A DNA stretch of 64,000 bases, taken from NCBI RefSeq assembly GCF_031877795.1, contig NC_133933.1:22596029-22660028 (forward strand). Direction: 5' to 3'. Position numbers and translations under genes: made by a program. The notes below the pieces were generated by a model, which was given only the letters and a program-made list of their open reading frames with translations, was not told where the DNA came from and made no database searches. Shown piece by piece: positions 1 to 13,802 of the stretch (position 1 is the stretch's first letter; each line of letters opens with the position of its first letter). The stretch is from Strix aluco. Taxonomy: Eukaryota; Chordata; Aves; Strigiformes; Strigidae.

Positions 1-2294
1 ATTCCTTCTCTCCCTTTTTAACCTGCTACATTCATTAGTTACAAGAACATTCTCTGCTCACATCAACCTTTACACCTGCATTTGACTACCCACAAGATCT
101 GATGCAAGGCAGTCCTTCCTTGTTTCTGCGGGACTTGAGGCTGAACGCTCCTGACATGCACAGACAGTGCAGGGCTCAGCACAAACCGTAGTGTAACAGC
201 TACATGCCAGCTGGTGAGGGGCATTACAGCACTGGTGACCAGCTTTGAATAAAAGCACAGAAGTTAAAACATTTATTCAGGAAGTGAGGGATGAGGATTC
301 GTTATGAACATGCCTAGAAGGAAACTTAAGTTTGGGTAGCAGGCACGGATAAAGCACTCCTGTCTCTGTTGGAGCCATCTCCTATGCAACAAAAAATGCA
401 AAATTCACATGCCATAAAAAAGGAAAGAGAGAGAAACACCAGGAGAAGGAGTGAAGGAGTGCTGGGTGAGTTGGAGGTTGATGGAGCAGGGGAGCAGGAG
501 CATATGCTGCAGGTGTGGAGTGAGCGCATGGGCTGCAGGACACAAGTATTCTGCATGCATCCTCCATTACCAGCTGGAAGCACAGGTGAGACACACAAGG
601 GACTTCCTATTGTGTGCTTATTTCAATTGCTACCTCTTTGCTTCCAGAAGTAGCAGGGCTAAAGGCTACAAATCACATTCTGGCTTACTCTAACTAACTG
701 GGCCAGATCCTAAGGAGTCTAACTTTTCACTTACAAAGACAAAACCAATCACCAACAATCTGCTTCTGAGGCCAAAAAGACCAGCTTGCTAATGAGGGAC
801 TAAGAGGAGTCCATTCTGTCTGAAAAGACAATTTCACACCATCCCACTGTTCATTTAAATGTCTCCTTTAATAGCCAACTTTTTTACTATTAAGAGTCAG
901 AATACAGTATTTATTCCTATTACCCAAAGTGTGGCCCCAAGGATTTTAATGGCAACACAATTTTTATTCCATGTAATGGAAGAAGAGGTGCCCTCTAGCT
1001 GGGATATGAGGAATTACATACTCGGGATTACATACTGTAGCATGGTCTTCCCATTTGGTTTGGAAGCCATATAACAAGATAGAACAAAGTCCAGAACTTG
1101 GGTTTTGGAAGAGAGGGAAGGTTTTATGTATTTGCCACTCTAGTTAGGTTCTCTTTACTAATTTGGCCTCCTTGTCCAGAAACAGGACCAAAAATCATCC
1201 ATGGGAGAAAATTTCCCAATGTAAACTAACAAAACAACCATAAAAAGAGGTCTTGTTTTATGACATGCTCCACTGGTATTGCAGCATTCTGCCTATGTGG
1301 GCATATTTTCTAACACATTATGCAAAAACAAGTCAGGGAAGATGCTGAGGATTGTAATTTTCTAATTTAATTCTGCCATTTCCAGTAATGGAAAGCCATA
1401 CTATGGCTATTTATCTTCATAAGTGACAGATGCATTTCATTAAAACTTCCTTAAATAATTTCTCATGGCACTTGAAGAAGGAAAAAAAGGAGTGAGAAGA
1501 TATCTATTTTGTAAGCACACACGCATCAGTGTTTTGAGAGCTGTTAAACACACAAATGATCTATGACATTGCATTAAAGAGGTCAAGTAAAAAGACATTT
1601 GTCTGGTGTTTTTTGAAATGTTGATGCCTGTTGAACACATCGTGAAACAATCTGACATTGACTGTTGCTGGATGAAAATACGCTAATAATATCACCGTAC
1701 AGATATAATGACTGCCACTTGGGAGAATCCCAAAGCTCAGTGTAATGCTATGACAGACAGACGCGGATACTGCTGAAATGCTGCCATGTAGGAGCAGGAG
1801 GATGCAGCAGCTGTAGAGCAAGTGACTCTGCAGAATAATTTGGCCAAGAAGTGAAGAACTTTGTATTCGGTTGAAACTGTATTTAAATAAGCAATGTTCC
1901 ATGGCAGGTGAATATTCACCTAATTTTCTTTCTGTGCCAGACAACTGATAATGGAGCAATAAAATGTCTTTTGAAGAAATCTGCATCATGTGCTGATGCA
2001 CTTCTGAAGGGTGGAGGTTCTGTGTAAAGTCCTAGTCCAGGTCTTGGCATATAGGAGTTACAAGGAAACAATGAAAGCATCGGAGAAGGGAGAGCTGCGG
2101 GTGAGATCATGTACCATTTTTCTCTTGTCCTCATATTTCATGCAGTTTAGAGAAGTTTGAAGGCTTGCAACAGTTCCTACAGGGTCATGAGGTCAAGGAA
2201 AATCACCAGTGCTTCTAAATCATTCTCCTCACCCATTCAGTAAGCCCATATGGAAGAAGATGGGATGGAGAGGTTTAGAAGTAGCATGGTCATT
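1..2294. other. non-coding stretch, nothing supportable
   Basis: No exon, RNA gene or clear repeat is visible here. ORFs on both strands are short; the longest, 146 codons at 1561-2001 on the minus strand, has no recognisable domain and a length expected by chance. Around 698-730 a 'gggccagatcc' word resembles the start of the palindromic repeat family called at 4989 and 37760, but too little survives to annotate it as a copy. Confidence 0.5.
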
Positions 2295-2432
2295 ATGTGC
2301 TCCTCAGTTTCCCATCTAGATTAACTTTTTTAATTAAGGGGTTCACAAAAGGTGACAGAGTGGCAAAGAGAGCCTTGCCCAAACTCCTGTCTCAGAAGCC
2401 TATCATCCAGCCTAGCAACTGCTGCCCAACGA
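2295..2432. repeat. MIR-like SINE relic(s)
   Basis: Two pieces recall MIR elements. Positions 2302-2317 read like the reverse complement of the MIR core ('ctcagtttcccatct'). Positions 2346-2430 ('aggtgacagagtggcaaag', then a run ending 'cctagcaactgctgccc') resemble the 3' part of MIR in forward orientation. The orientations conflict, so this is either two old insertions or one real and one chance match. The family was assigned from memory of the consensus. Confidence 0.35.
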
Positions 2433-4988
2433 TGCTGTCAAAAAGACCAGTGACTGGGTGAGCTGTTGAGAAAGAATTCACCTCTAGAACAAGGAAGTAC
2501 TCTTCCATATGCTGGTGGTAAGGATGAAGACGTTTTCATGGTCTGTAGACAATGCTGTTCATACTCTAGGGTCCCCTTGTTAAGGCCCCAGAGCTGTCAA
2601 GCGAGTTGGAAGAGTGCCTGCAGTCCCTATTGCCATCCCTCTGGCACTCTGTCCCTTTGGCCTCAGCACCTTTCCCTGACTCTATGTTTGCTCTCAGCTC
2701 ACTGAGCAAATAAACCCAAGTGAATAAGCTATTCAAGAAATGCTGGCCTCTTTTTGGTTCGTGAATCTTGCAATTCCTTCTCACTCTTATTCCAAACTAC
2801 TCACTGAACACGCTCCATTTGTTATTCTTCCCCAGTGGAGTTTGTTGAGAAAGAAGTCATGGTGAGTACTAGAGCAGTGTAAATCAGCACGGAATAGACA
2901 GGTGGTCTTCTTCCCACACTGACTGAAGAAATTCTAACTCTGACTAAAAAAGTCACCTTCTTAATGGAAACATTAGCAAATGAGCCAAAGCTTTCTTCCT
3001 CCAGTGTGCTTAGAAGAGGTGGTTCCCATAAGTAGAGTGCTCTTAGTGCTTTTCAGAAGGGCAGATCCACTTAGTTCAGAGCAGCATCACCCACGGCTTG
3101 GTACAAAAGCCCACAATTTGGGGCCAGGGTCTGCCTCCTCCCTCCAGCCAACCTGGAATCTGCTATGATTGTCAGGGCACCCACTGCCCAATACCCTCTG
3201 TACTTCATCAGGAATCTACCTCCTTTGAAAACTCCAGCTGTAAAGCTATTTTAGATCATGTCATTCCCAAGTTACCTGAACCTGTTTCCCAGTCAGCACT
3301 GGGGCCCTCAAATATAGAACCTCAATCAGCAGCAGGAGTTCAGCACGTAAACTGGGGTCAGCACATCTAAGACTTACCCCTCCTCTTCCCCCACAGCTCT
3401 TGAAGTCAGTCTTTATTCATATATTATGGCAATGCCGGATGAGGTGAGGCAGAACTCCTGCAGGTCTCTTCCCTTGCTCTGTTTTCTGTTGTTATTACCA
3501 CTGATGCTTAGTCATGCCAAATTCATGACAGTTGCCACTGAGTCATGATGGCAGGTGGCTCTGGTTGGCCCTGGCTGCAGGTGGATGAGACCACCTACTT
3601 GGGCAGAGGGACTAGTGCAGAGGAAGCCACTCAGAGAGTGACTCAGGGGAGCTAGGCTGGCAACAAGAGCTGATGTTGTCAGCTCATCAATAAAACCAAG
3701 TTTTGGAGGAGGCTGAGCTTTCTTACTCATGCTCTGGTGTTCAGAGCATGACTCAACTTGTTCACACCACAGAGCACTTGGAGGCCAGTCACAGGGAAAG
3801 TCTTTCATCCAGTATTTCAGCTGGGCCTTCCTGCCACCACCTCTTCCTTTCCCCTTCTGTTTCTGTGCAGGTGATTAGTTAGGACTGATGTTCCATGCTT
3901 CTGTGGAATGGCTTAGCCGTTACCAAAAAGCAGAAGTCAAGGAGGGAAGTAAAAATTTCCCTTGCAGTTAATCACTGGCCACACTGTGGAACTCATCAAA
4001 CTTTGAGGAAGTAATTGAAGCTATTTGCACTTGTGGAAAATGGGAAAGACAAAAGTACAGGAAATTGCTTGTTGTTTTGCTCTCAGCGCCACAGCTATGA
4101 TTACTCTCTTGTTGGATGAGATTCCTTTCGAAGAAATGGCTTCCAGCTAAAGGATAAAGAGACCAGTCGGATCTTCTTTGGTTTGTTTGTTTTGAAAAAT
4201 CCTTTTCATGCTTCCTCTGATCCACAAAGACAATCTTGGTACATGCAAAAATCACCCCCTGGAAAATGAGGAACTGTAAGGCCCAGCTGAACACACTGCT
4301 CTGGCAGCTTCACCTGCCAGATATTTAAAACTGAGGAGAGTTAACTAAGAGCTCTTAGTGGATCTGAGACACACTTGGTCAAAAATTGTTCTTAACATGT
4401 AAAAATGTAACTTTGCAACAGAAATGACAGATTTGCACTTTTGCTGAATGTTTGGAATGGCCAGTAACAGACTTCATTAAGATTTACCATCATATGAGGC
4501 ACATGTAGTAAATACAATAAATAGACTGTCCTGAGCATCAGGTCTCTGACTCTGAATGGACAGACTGGTTCATCCTCCCAGGATGACGGATCCCCAAGGT
4601 GGCCAGAGATCCCTCTGAACACACATGCAGCCCATATTTCCTGGAATGTCCCTTGGAGATGGCTGTAGCAACAGTCTCTCCCAAGCCCAAATCCCTCATA
4701 GTCAACCACGAGACTGGAACTGTGAAGGGAATAAGGGCTTTCTGAGAACTACTTCCATGTGACCCAGGCATGCCAAGAATTCATCTTGATACCTCTATCT
4801 TGATTTCCATATAATTGCTGTGAATTGCATCCCTCTTGAGGTACACGTTCATGTAGCAGTACTTAAAATTGTGACCTGAAGAAACTCAGGGTACTTCACA
4901 AAATTCTGTGTACATGAAAAGCGTCTCCTGCCAGTTCTTCTGTGGCCTCAGCAGAGTATGACAACATTGAAATGACTGGTTGTTTACT
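2433..4988. other. non-coding stretch, nothing supportable
   Basis: Only short chance-length ORFs are present, the longest 108 codons at 3968-4294 on the minus strand. No known domain, repeat or RNA gene was recognised. Confidence 0.5.
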
Positions 4989-5069
4989 AGACCAGATCTT
5001 CAGGTGACATAAATCAGTGTGGCACCATGGTCTTCAAGCCATTTGTAGCTTAAAGTCTACATCAGTAGG
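4989..5069 (+). repeat. relic of a palindromic dispersed repeat family
   Basis: The segment runs through the blocks 'accagatcttcagg', 'taaatcagtg', 'ggcaccatggtcttcaagcc' and 'ctacatcag'. This order matches a short palindromic repeat seen in sauropsid genomes, built as a ccagatcc start, a taaatc block, a centre around ttgacttcaa, and then the mirror image. The copy is strongly decayed and its own palindrome is only partly visible. The family call rests on memory of the pattern, and I cannot give it a catalogue name. Confidence 0.4.
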
Positions 5070-8000
5070 AGTAGCATGCACAAGGAGAAAGTGTCAAAGT
5101 TCTATTTCTCTTTTTCCTGCCTATTTCCTTTGTTATTTGATTATCTCTGTAGCAACTGAAATATTTAATTAGATACTGAAATGAACCTGATATGAGTGTC
5201 CAAGTCATTTTACATTCAAGTGAATGAGAGCACCTCAAAGCAATGACAGAAGCACAAAAGTGACCACTAGAGGGTTTCAAGGCAAGAAAAGGGTTAGCCT
5301 GATTTTTTTGTTAAGATATGAGACTAGTTTAAATTTATGTGGGAAATCAAATAAATCCCTGTAATAATGCTGCACTGGGTTCTGACATTTTCTGATTGTC
5401 AGCAGAATTGAGAGTCACATGGATTTGTCAGATGGCACATGATAAAATGCGAAGTATGGTGGCAAACATGACATGAAGGTAGGAGATAAGTCCTGCTTTC
5501 ATTTGTACATGCAGACTCTTGGTAGAAAACACTTTTGGATGTTCACTAGGGTGTATGAGATCAGAATTTTATACTGTGACTTGCCTTTTAAGGCATGCCA
5601 TTGCCTATGATGTTTTAATGGCATCCATGGGGATATACACATAATATTTCCATGATGATATATGTGGAAACAGCTCCTCTGAAATCTTCACCCACTTACA
5701 TCAGTGAAATGTTTGGCTCTGATTCTGGGTTTTGTTTCTTTCTTCCTTTATCTTTCTTTTTAAGACATTCATTGCATATAATTGATGGAGTTAAGGTTTT
5801 TGTTTTCACCTCTGCAGGGCCTATTTTGTCACTCTCTCATTCCCTGCCCTTGCCTTCCCTCTTCTTTCTTACCCTGTTAAATCAGACTCCATTTTTCCTC
5901 CAATTGCTCTGCACAACCTTGCATTCTGCATATTGACCTTTCATATGCTGCCGTTTGGATCACCAGCTCTAGCCATTACATTAGCAACACACAATTACAC
6001 CCTCAAGGTAGACTCAAGTGCAGATTCTACCTCTACATAAATACCTTAATGAATGGAAAGATGCTGATGTATGTTTGAAGTATGTTTTCAGCTCACGTAG
6101 AGAAGAAGGATTCTGCAGAGACTTGAAACTGTGGGTAGTGATGGGAGCATTTTCCAAATGTTTCTGTTCCACCAGAGTGCCCTCTGTATGGTGCTGTTCT
6201 CTGAAGTGCCCATGCATTATATTTTTTTCTAGAGGTTATTGCCAAAGCCGCACCCAGTTGTCACAGGGGGGCTGTCACATCTTCTGAGCTCAGATGGGTA
6301 GCTCTTGGCTGGTGTGAGGACATGGCACTTTCAGAGGAAGTGTTCTTGGTGACTTATTTGATCAGTTTTGCCTTTGGTATGAACCACCATCCTGATACGC
6401 TGTAGTTTCGTGATACCTGTTGCGGTTTGGAGAGTTTGATGTGGCCATTAAAGTTCCTGTGCCTTTTTTTTTCTTTTTTCTTTCAGAATTCAACACACAT
6501 TTTTCTGTGAACAAGTAACATAAGAACTGAAGCAACTCCGGCCTCCCTCTCAACAAAAGCACAATCTGACAATGAAAGATGTCAGCTCTGACATATGAAA
6601 GAATTTGCCCCATGGCTATGTGGATAATGAACATATAGCTATGTGCGACATAATCTAATGCTTTCTTTATAGTCTTACAGTTGTGTTAAATTGAGCAGTA
6701 TGTGAAATGGTGATTTTCAACCAGTTCAAGGTATTTTTTGTCCAGATTATCACAAATAAACTTTGCTCACAGCCTCCAGACCACGGAGAATGAACTGTCT
6801 TTCTCCCTTCTGGGAGGAATTCCACTGTGAGAGAAGGGAATTGGAGAAAAGGAACAGTGTGAGGCTATCCTGTACCATCCGTGTAGAAAGAGATATCAGT
6901 CTCCACAGTGTCTCTCAAGGGCCCTGCTGGGCATGTGATACCAACTGTGACATTTAGCCTAGAGCAGAGATTCACCACAGGGTCCAATACCAATTTGTGT
7001 CTTCATAGTTCACCAAAATAACCATCAGATATTATTTTACATAAAGGCATGCAATACTGCTTTTCTTATATTCTTTACTACATTGATTTTGCAAATGGGA
7101 TCTCCAATTTACAGAAGTCTTGCTTTAGCTTTGTGCACAAAAAAGAATCCTTCTAAAATTGGTAAGTGTAATAAAAATCTGTGACATGAGTGGTCAGTCC
7201 AGTATGTCTGGTTAATTAACCAGTTCAAAAAAGGTAAGGAAAAGAGACCACTTCTGAAAGATCCCAGAAGGAAAACAATTTATTACCAGTGAAGCTGTTT
7301 CCCTCCAACATATTCTAGATTATGCCAGTGTTTGGTGTAATGGCTTCAGTAAATCCAAAGTGAAGTGATGGAATGAGTAAGTGTGTGGAAAGAAAAAAGG
7401 GAATTTAGCCTCCTTTTGCACTCATTACAGAAAGACTTATTCAAATCTTGTCCCTCATAGAAAAGACTTTCTTCACCGAGATCTTCCTGAGGGGAGATAC
7501 TGTGTCAATCAATGACTGCCTCGGTGGATCTTTGATCACGCTATGGCCCTGCTGGCAAACACGTGCAGCCTCCCAACCAAGGCAGGTCTTCCTCAGAGCT
7601 AGAGCTGCCTGATAACAAGGCTTTCAAGAGAGAGGGAACTTCAAATATGCAATGCCTTTTTGCTGGGCTTGAAAGAATTAACCACAGCAAAAACTAGGCA
7701 AGCTCACAACATGGGCTCTGTCAGGATAAACATGACTCTGAAACTCTGTAAGGCTTTTGGAAGTGGGAGAATGTGGCATTTCTTCGTATATCATGTGCAG
7801 AAAGGAAAGCTGTTGCACAGACATTTGGAAGCTTAGGTCAATATTCACCATCCAAGGATTTAAGTCCAATCAATTCACCTACTTTTTCCCAATTAATTAC
7901 ACAAACCTGCTTGCTTTTCAAAAAGCTGGACAAGAAGGCAACCCATAGCTGAGGGTTTCTAAGCAGTTTCATCTCACTGCTACCAGGGTTTGACATTTCT

Positions 8001-9330
8001 TCTTCCTTTGCCTGCAGGGTTGCAGTGCCACACAGGTAGTGATACTGCTGCAGGTACAGGATCTCCACAGCTCCCCTCCCTCTGATCTGTGGTGTACTGC
8101 TCTAGCCTCATCCGGTGGCAAACCTTAATAGCCAAGCCACAAATCTGGGATGAAGACCTTATTTGCAGAAAAATGCAGTGTCATGACATAACCTAGGCTA
8201 TTAGTGAAGTCTGCATGCATTTGGGATAATCATTTATGACTGGAAAAAAGAAAAAAAGGAATAGAGTGAGGGGAAAATTGCTACTTTTGATTTTGTCATT
8301 TTCTAATAAAAATCCTTTTCTTGCTCATCCCAACAGGATCTTTCAAGGCCAAATTCAGTCACACTTACTTTTCAAACACTAAAACAAATGAGTCTCCCTG
8401 CAACACACAACTGAAGCTCAAAACTAAAGCCTCCTGGTCAGATTTCACTCTGGGTGAACTCAGCCAGATACAAATTTTCCTGCTTTACCTATGCTGTTGC
8501 AGAGCAGAGAATAAACTGTTTGCACAGCTCAACCATTAGAACATGCTTCCACATTTAGCCTGCTCAAGAAGCAGGTGCTGGTAGAGAGTACAGTGTTCAC
8601 AAACAACACACGTTTCCACAGACACACTTTTAATGCAGAACATAAAAATATACAATAAAAATATTTATGCAAGAGTTGAAGAATGGGCTGTGAGCTCTCA
8701 GCATATAATTCTGTTTTCAGTGGGATAAGCAATTTTTCATATGCTTTGGCAAATTTTAGCCTAATTAAAAGAACAAGTAGGTAACTACTGATAGTATATG
8801 TGGATAAATTAGAGCAATAATCTAGTCATCCATTACAAACCTATCCAAAAATTTATGAGGACTTTGATGAGGTGCAGATGGGCCTCTTACAGCAAAGATC
8901 ATAAGGAGTCTGGAGGACTCAGGATTCAAAATTTACATATTCTATGAAAATTTGCAACTCAGGGCCAGTTTTGTTCAGTTGTAGAGAAGTAGAGAAAACT
9001 ATCACTATGTGTATGGTGGGGTCACTGTTACATACTAATGACTTGTTTAATCTGCTGCGTTCTGCTGTCACATTTTTTCTTTCATCTCCTGAAAACTGAC
9101 CTCTCTTTGTCTGGCTCCAGTTCTCATACTTCAATAGCATCTCCACAAAAGGGTCTGGAATGTCAGCAGAGTTATCTTAATGTTAAGATTCCCCTTAATA
9201 TCAGCAAAAGCTGTGAGCAAGGGGATCTGCTCATTGATGGCAGCAGGTTTCTGAGATTCTGGTCTGACACCACAAGGCAGCCTTGACTGTCCAGCACTCA
9301 CTCTGTGTCTATGTGGAGAATCGTGGCTCT
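5070..9330. other. non-coding stretch
   Basis: No gene was recognised. At 5264-5274 the sequence 'ccactagaggg' resembles a CTCF core without good flanks. At 6465-6485 a long pyrimidine tract ends in 'ctttcag', and at 8305-8336 another ends in 'catcccaacag'. Both look like 3' splice sites, but neither is followed by an ORF I recognise or by a strong matching donor. Confidence 0.45.
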
Positions 9331-9371
9331 TTGAAGGACACCTTCCTCGCTTGGAAGGACACCTTCGTTGG
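9331..9371 (+). repeat. 20-bp imperfect tandem duplication
   Basis: Two adjacent copies of a unit reading 'ttgaaggacaccttc' and 'ttggaaggacaccttc' lie at 9331-9350 and 9351-9371. Each unit also contains the self-complementary stretch gaaggacaccttc. The tract is too short for a minisatellite. Confidence 0.7.
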
Positions 9372-12300
9372 AGACCTTGGGAATTCTGATTGGATTGTTA
9401 TCCAAATCTATCCAAACAGACATTTGTGAACTATCATGCAATTCTGGTATAAAAAAATTCCCTCTTCACCCTGTAAGCACTTCCACAGGCATCCACTTTC
9501 TGTCATCCTTAATGTACAAGGTCTTGATGTCTCCCTGTGATGCAGGGCTGTTAAACAAAAGACAAGATGAACTGAAAAGCCCATTCTTCTCTAACTACAA
9601 GTTTGCACCTTTCTGACTCTCATTCTGGCTCCCCCCACCCCCAGTGCACTTTAACTGCTGGAAGAGGGAAAATCCATGTTGGATCCCAAGATCTGGGCAC
9701 TGTCTGACACCTTCACATCAGGAAACTCTGGCAGTGACTGTTACTGCTCCTTGATGTTTGATCCCAGGCCTCCCACACAGGGCAAGATACAGGAGGCTCA
9801 GTACCTTGGAGGCCAGAATGGTAAGAAATACAGATCCCTGATGAGAATGCAGGAGACGTGAGTCAGACATGAGCAAGACCCAGATTACTGTGAACAACAC
9901 ACCATCTGAGCAATATCCACTTAATAATGGTCAGAGAGTCAGTACGGCTCTCATATTAAAACAACTATCATCTCCATTTTCCAGGATCCATACTAATATT
10001 GTGCCATTCAATAATTTGCATTTCAGCCTGTAAAAATCACTATTCTTTTTGCTGTCTATAGCATTAAAAATTGGCATACTTCTCAAAAGAAAAGATAATC
10101 TTTTCACTTGTGATTTCAATCAGTAAAACAATCCTATCTCCTGCTTAACACGTCACTTTTCACTTTGAAATCTCATAGTTATCATCAATGAATAGGCTGT
10201 ATCTTGCTGAATGTATAGGAAAATTGAGGCAGCACCTGTGCTTTTCACACTCCGAACATTTGATCAAAACAGAGCGTCAGGAGGAGACACACACACAACC
10301 TCTGCTTCAACCTCTGGAGAACACTGCTTGCTTGCCTGTACACATTAGAGACACAGAGGTCTTTGCACAGATTGAATTTAGACATTTACAACACCTGTTC
10401 ACTTCTCCAGCGACGCTCATAGGTGGCTTTACATGTGGCAGTAAGACGTACAAAGTCCCTTGTTTATAGTAGATTGAAAGAGTTGCCTTTGCTCTTCCAG
10501 TAACTCCATTTGAGACGTGATTAGACTTCATGATATGTCAAAAAGAAACTCTGAAATGAAATGAAATCACCATAGTACCATATGCCACACTCAGCCTGGG
10601 CACGGCAAGAGTAAGTTAAATTCACTATTGCAGCTGTCAGAGTGAATTTGTTTGCTTTTATTGGTATATGACTCAGCTTTAATATTTTTCTAAGACAGTT
10701 CTTGATAATTCTATGGACAGATAAGTAACATTAATAACACAGAAGAGTCAGTCATTTCCTTCCAACCAGCCTAGTAAACTTCTTCTGGGTATAAAGGGAG
10801 GCAAAACAAGAGTCAGACCATCCAAATTTTCTTCTCTGGAATGGAATACTCCTAACCTTTCTGCCCTGGACAGATTTTCTCATTAGTAAGAGAAAGCATT
10901 ATTCAGAGAGTAGCGTACAAAAGTTAAAAGTACTGAGTTCCTATCCTAAGTCAGAATATTGCCTGTGGTGATCTTCAGGAGCTCCTCCCACAGCCTCAAT
11001 TTGTTGGACCATGAAATACAACTAACCATTTCCCTACAGCACATATGCAGTAGGGCTTTATCAAACTTTCAATAAAGTACTTGGTGATTCTGGGATGAGA
11101 ATATAGAAGCAGAATCAGATGCTGCTAATTTATACATGTTCTTCCTAATCAGATGTGGAATTGCCCCCAGTCCCAAAATAATTAGTCTTGCACCAGTGGA
11201 AGAAGTCTCCTGAAGCTTCTGGAATGAAAGGAGAAAGAAAGACAGAGGAAAGGAGAAGAAAGGATGGAGCCACCCTTAGATATCAGTTGCACAGATAACC
11301 TTAATTCTCACATTTCCTAACCTCATATTTATGTGATGTTGCACATCAGCAATGTGAGTGGCTTCTTGTGAACAGCACCTTTATTTACTGCTGCTGAATT
11401 AATTTTCCTTTAAGAAATAAAGCTCTGTTACTGCTAGTATTATTGGTCTGCTCTTTCCATTTTCTTACAGGTTTGAACTAAATCCAGTCACCACTTCTTT
11501 CTCGTGAAGTGATGCAGAGCACTGTGCTTTGGTTTGATGCAAAGTGTCATTTGGTCTTTTTTAACTGTAACAAAAGGAGCTGGCTTTGCCACAACTATTG
11601 GGTTTTGTAGATCTCTCAAAACAAGTCATAAATTATCTGTGACATTATATATTTGTGATACTACTTCAAACACGAGCATTTCCATTTCCGTAGGCTAACC
11701 CCTACTGCCTCCTCCCACAATTTCACATCAGTCCCTAACACTATCGCTCCCATCCTGAGGGGCTGTGTGAAAGCTGGGCATGTCTATTAGATGGAGTTAA
11801 TTCCTTTCAAGCTCCTTCTGTGCATGGCTGTGACTGACAGAGACGGGTGCTGTTTGCAAGTGTCAGTGGAGCATGACCTCGAGTTAATACACTGAATGAT
11901 GAAAGAAAAAAAGATTTCATTCAGCATGTGAACTCTATGCTGAGATTAGCCAGAAGTACTGAGCACATACAAATTGCTGTTTTGTCAGCACAGCGCTTGG
12001 CGGAGTTTTTAAATATTCCAGCTATTCTAAGCCATCATCCTCAAGGCTGGGGCAACTAAAAAAAGAGGAGCATCAAAATAGCATTTCCAATCCAAACACC
12101 ATTGTTTTAGATAAGAGATTTGGACCTGGATGCTTAGAGCAATGCATGACCTCCTGGCAGCTGCAGCCCTCAGTTTGATGTGAAAGGACTTGCAGCAACA
12201 TGCACAGAACTGTTTGCAAAACTCAGAGAAGGGACCACAAGATAGGCAGCCTTTCAGTGGTAGACGTTGGTTTAACTCCAGCTTGGCCAGGAGCAATTGG

Positions 12301-13756
12301 AAGTTACAAGGATCTCCACAGTCTGTCTGACTGCTTGTGCTAATTGCTCTCATTTCAGTTGCCTGTGGACATAAACTGGTCTTCCAGATGCCATCTCTAC
12401 ATCTGGTGTTAGCAGAGCAGTCAGGGCCACAAAGGCCATGGTAGGTGACCTCTTCTCTCACCCAAGTAGTTCTGTCTGGAGCTGAGTCTCTGTCTGTCTC
12501 GGGGGCACTGCCTGCATTAGCGCTCAGGGTGCAGATCTTATCTGCAGTTGGCTAAAACTTTAGAAGGTTGGGGAAAACCTCAGGAGAATATCAGTGATAT
12601 TTTTTGCAATTTCTCCCCAGCTATATAGTTGGTCCTTTCTTAGAATTTAAAAACCAACAGAACAGTTAGCAGAGGGATTGAAAGAAATACAGTTTCCCTC
12701 TCTCCTCTGACTAGTTCTAGCAGTAACTATCACCAGAGGCAGGATTGCAGAGAAGATATCAAATCTCTTTCTATCTGTGCTTCCTATTGTTGACTTTGAC
12801 AACTTCATCCATTTAGGGTCAGATTCTATCGTACATTGCTGCTTTGAAACCAGCAGACATTTGGGGCAGACAATAAATGCAGAATTTAGGGTATAATAAC
12901 CTCGGTACTTTCAGTGCAAAGAATCCTCTGTTCACCTCTCTTCACTGCCCGTCTCCCACATGCATGGTTCTCTTGCCTTTCTATCTGACCCTGTGTTCAA
13001 AAACATCTGCATCATCTGTTCCTCTCACAGTCTTAACTGAACGAGCTGCTTCTATTTCCACTGTCATCTATCAGTTTTCTGAGTCCTTTAAAACAGCAAG
13101 ATCCAAAGTGTTCCTGTCTTTTCTTAAAGGGGATCAAACCCTAAGACAATGCTACTGCATTCTTCTCTTGCCCCTCTTCTACCTCCCCTTTTACAGCTCC
13201 CTCAGGGAAAGGGACATACAAAAATCAGCTTGAGAGGCAGAGGACAGTAAATGCCTTCTTTTGTGGAGGCAGCAATAGCTACCCCAGGGTTGCTGCAGCC
13301 CATTAAAGCTAACACACAGAGATCTTGGGGCTTCTTTCTGTTAATAAACTTTGCTTTTTTGTTACTAACCAGCAGCAGCAGCTCTTAAGAAAAAGATTTT
13401 GCTGAAGCCTATCGATTATTTGAGTCATTTCACAAGCAGATACAGTTTAGACTACCAAATTATTGTCAATACTTCTGTGCATCATCTGGTTTTCCCCCAG
13501 CAACCCCCATCACGTGCTGACCCAACCCAGAGCTGTTTTAAAAGACGTGGACTGCAGCTCAAACTGATACAAAAAGTATCACAGCTGGTATTGGCCAGTT
13601 TGTCATTCTCCATTTGCTTTTTTTTCTCTATTTGTTCATCTGCTCTGCTCTCTCACATGGTTTCTCTCTGCTTTTCATGTGCGTCGCTTACAGTGCGAAG
13701 GAGTAACCAAGGGGAGAAAGGAGAGGGCATCTGTATTGACACTTATGCAGAATTAT
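9372..13756. other. non-coding stretch, nothing supportable
   Basis: ORFs of 144 codons (12027-12461, minus) and 118 codons (12877-13233, plus) show no domain and no coding-like neighbours. Near 11220-11275 there is a short purine-rich run. No repeat family was recognised. Confidence 0.5.
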
Positions 13757-13802
13757 ATACTACATTGATATACTATTGAATACTATATTGATACACTACT
13801 AC
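13757..13802 (+). repeat. 23-bp imperfect tandem duplication, AT-rich
   Basis: 'atactacattgatatactat' at 13757-13776 recurs as 'atactatattgatacactac' at 13780-13799, with 17 of 20 positions identical and a period of 23 bp. The first copy overlaps the end of a spurious ORF. Confidence 0.65.

Noticed and set aside
1561..2001. 146-codon minus-strand ORF
   Set aside because: Chance length, with no domain or coding context.
12027..12461. 144-codon cysteine-rich minus-strand ORF
   Set aside because: No signal peptide or ordered cysteine pattern; looks like random translation.
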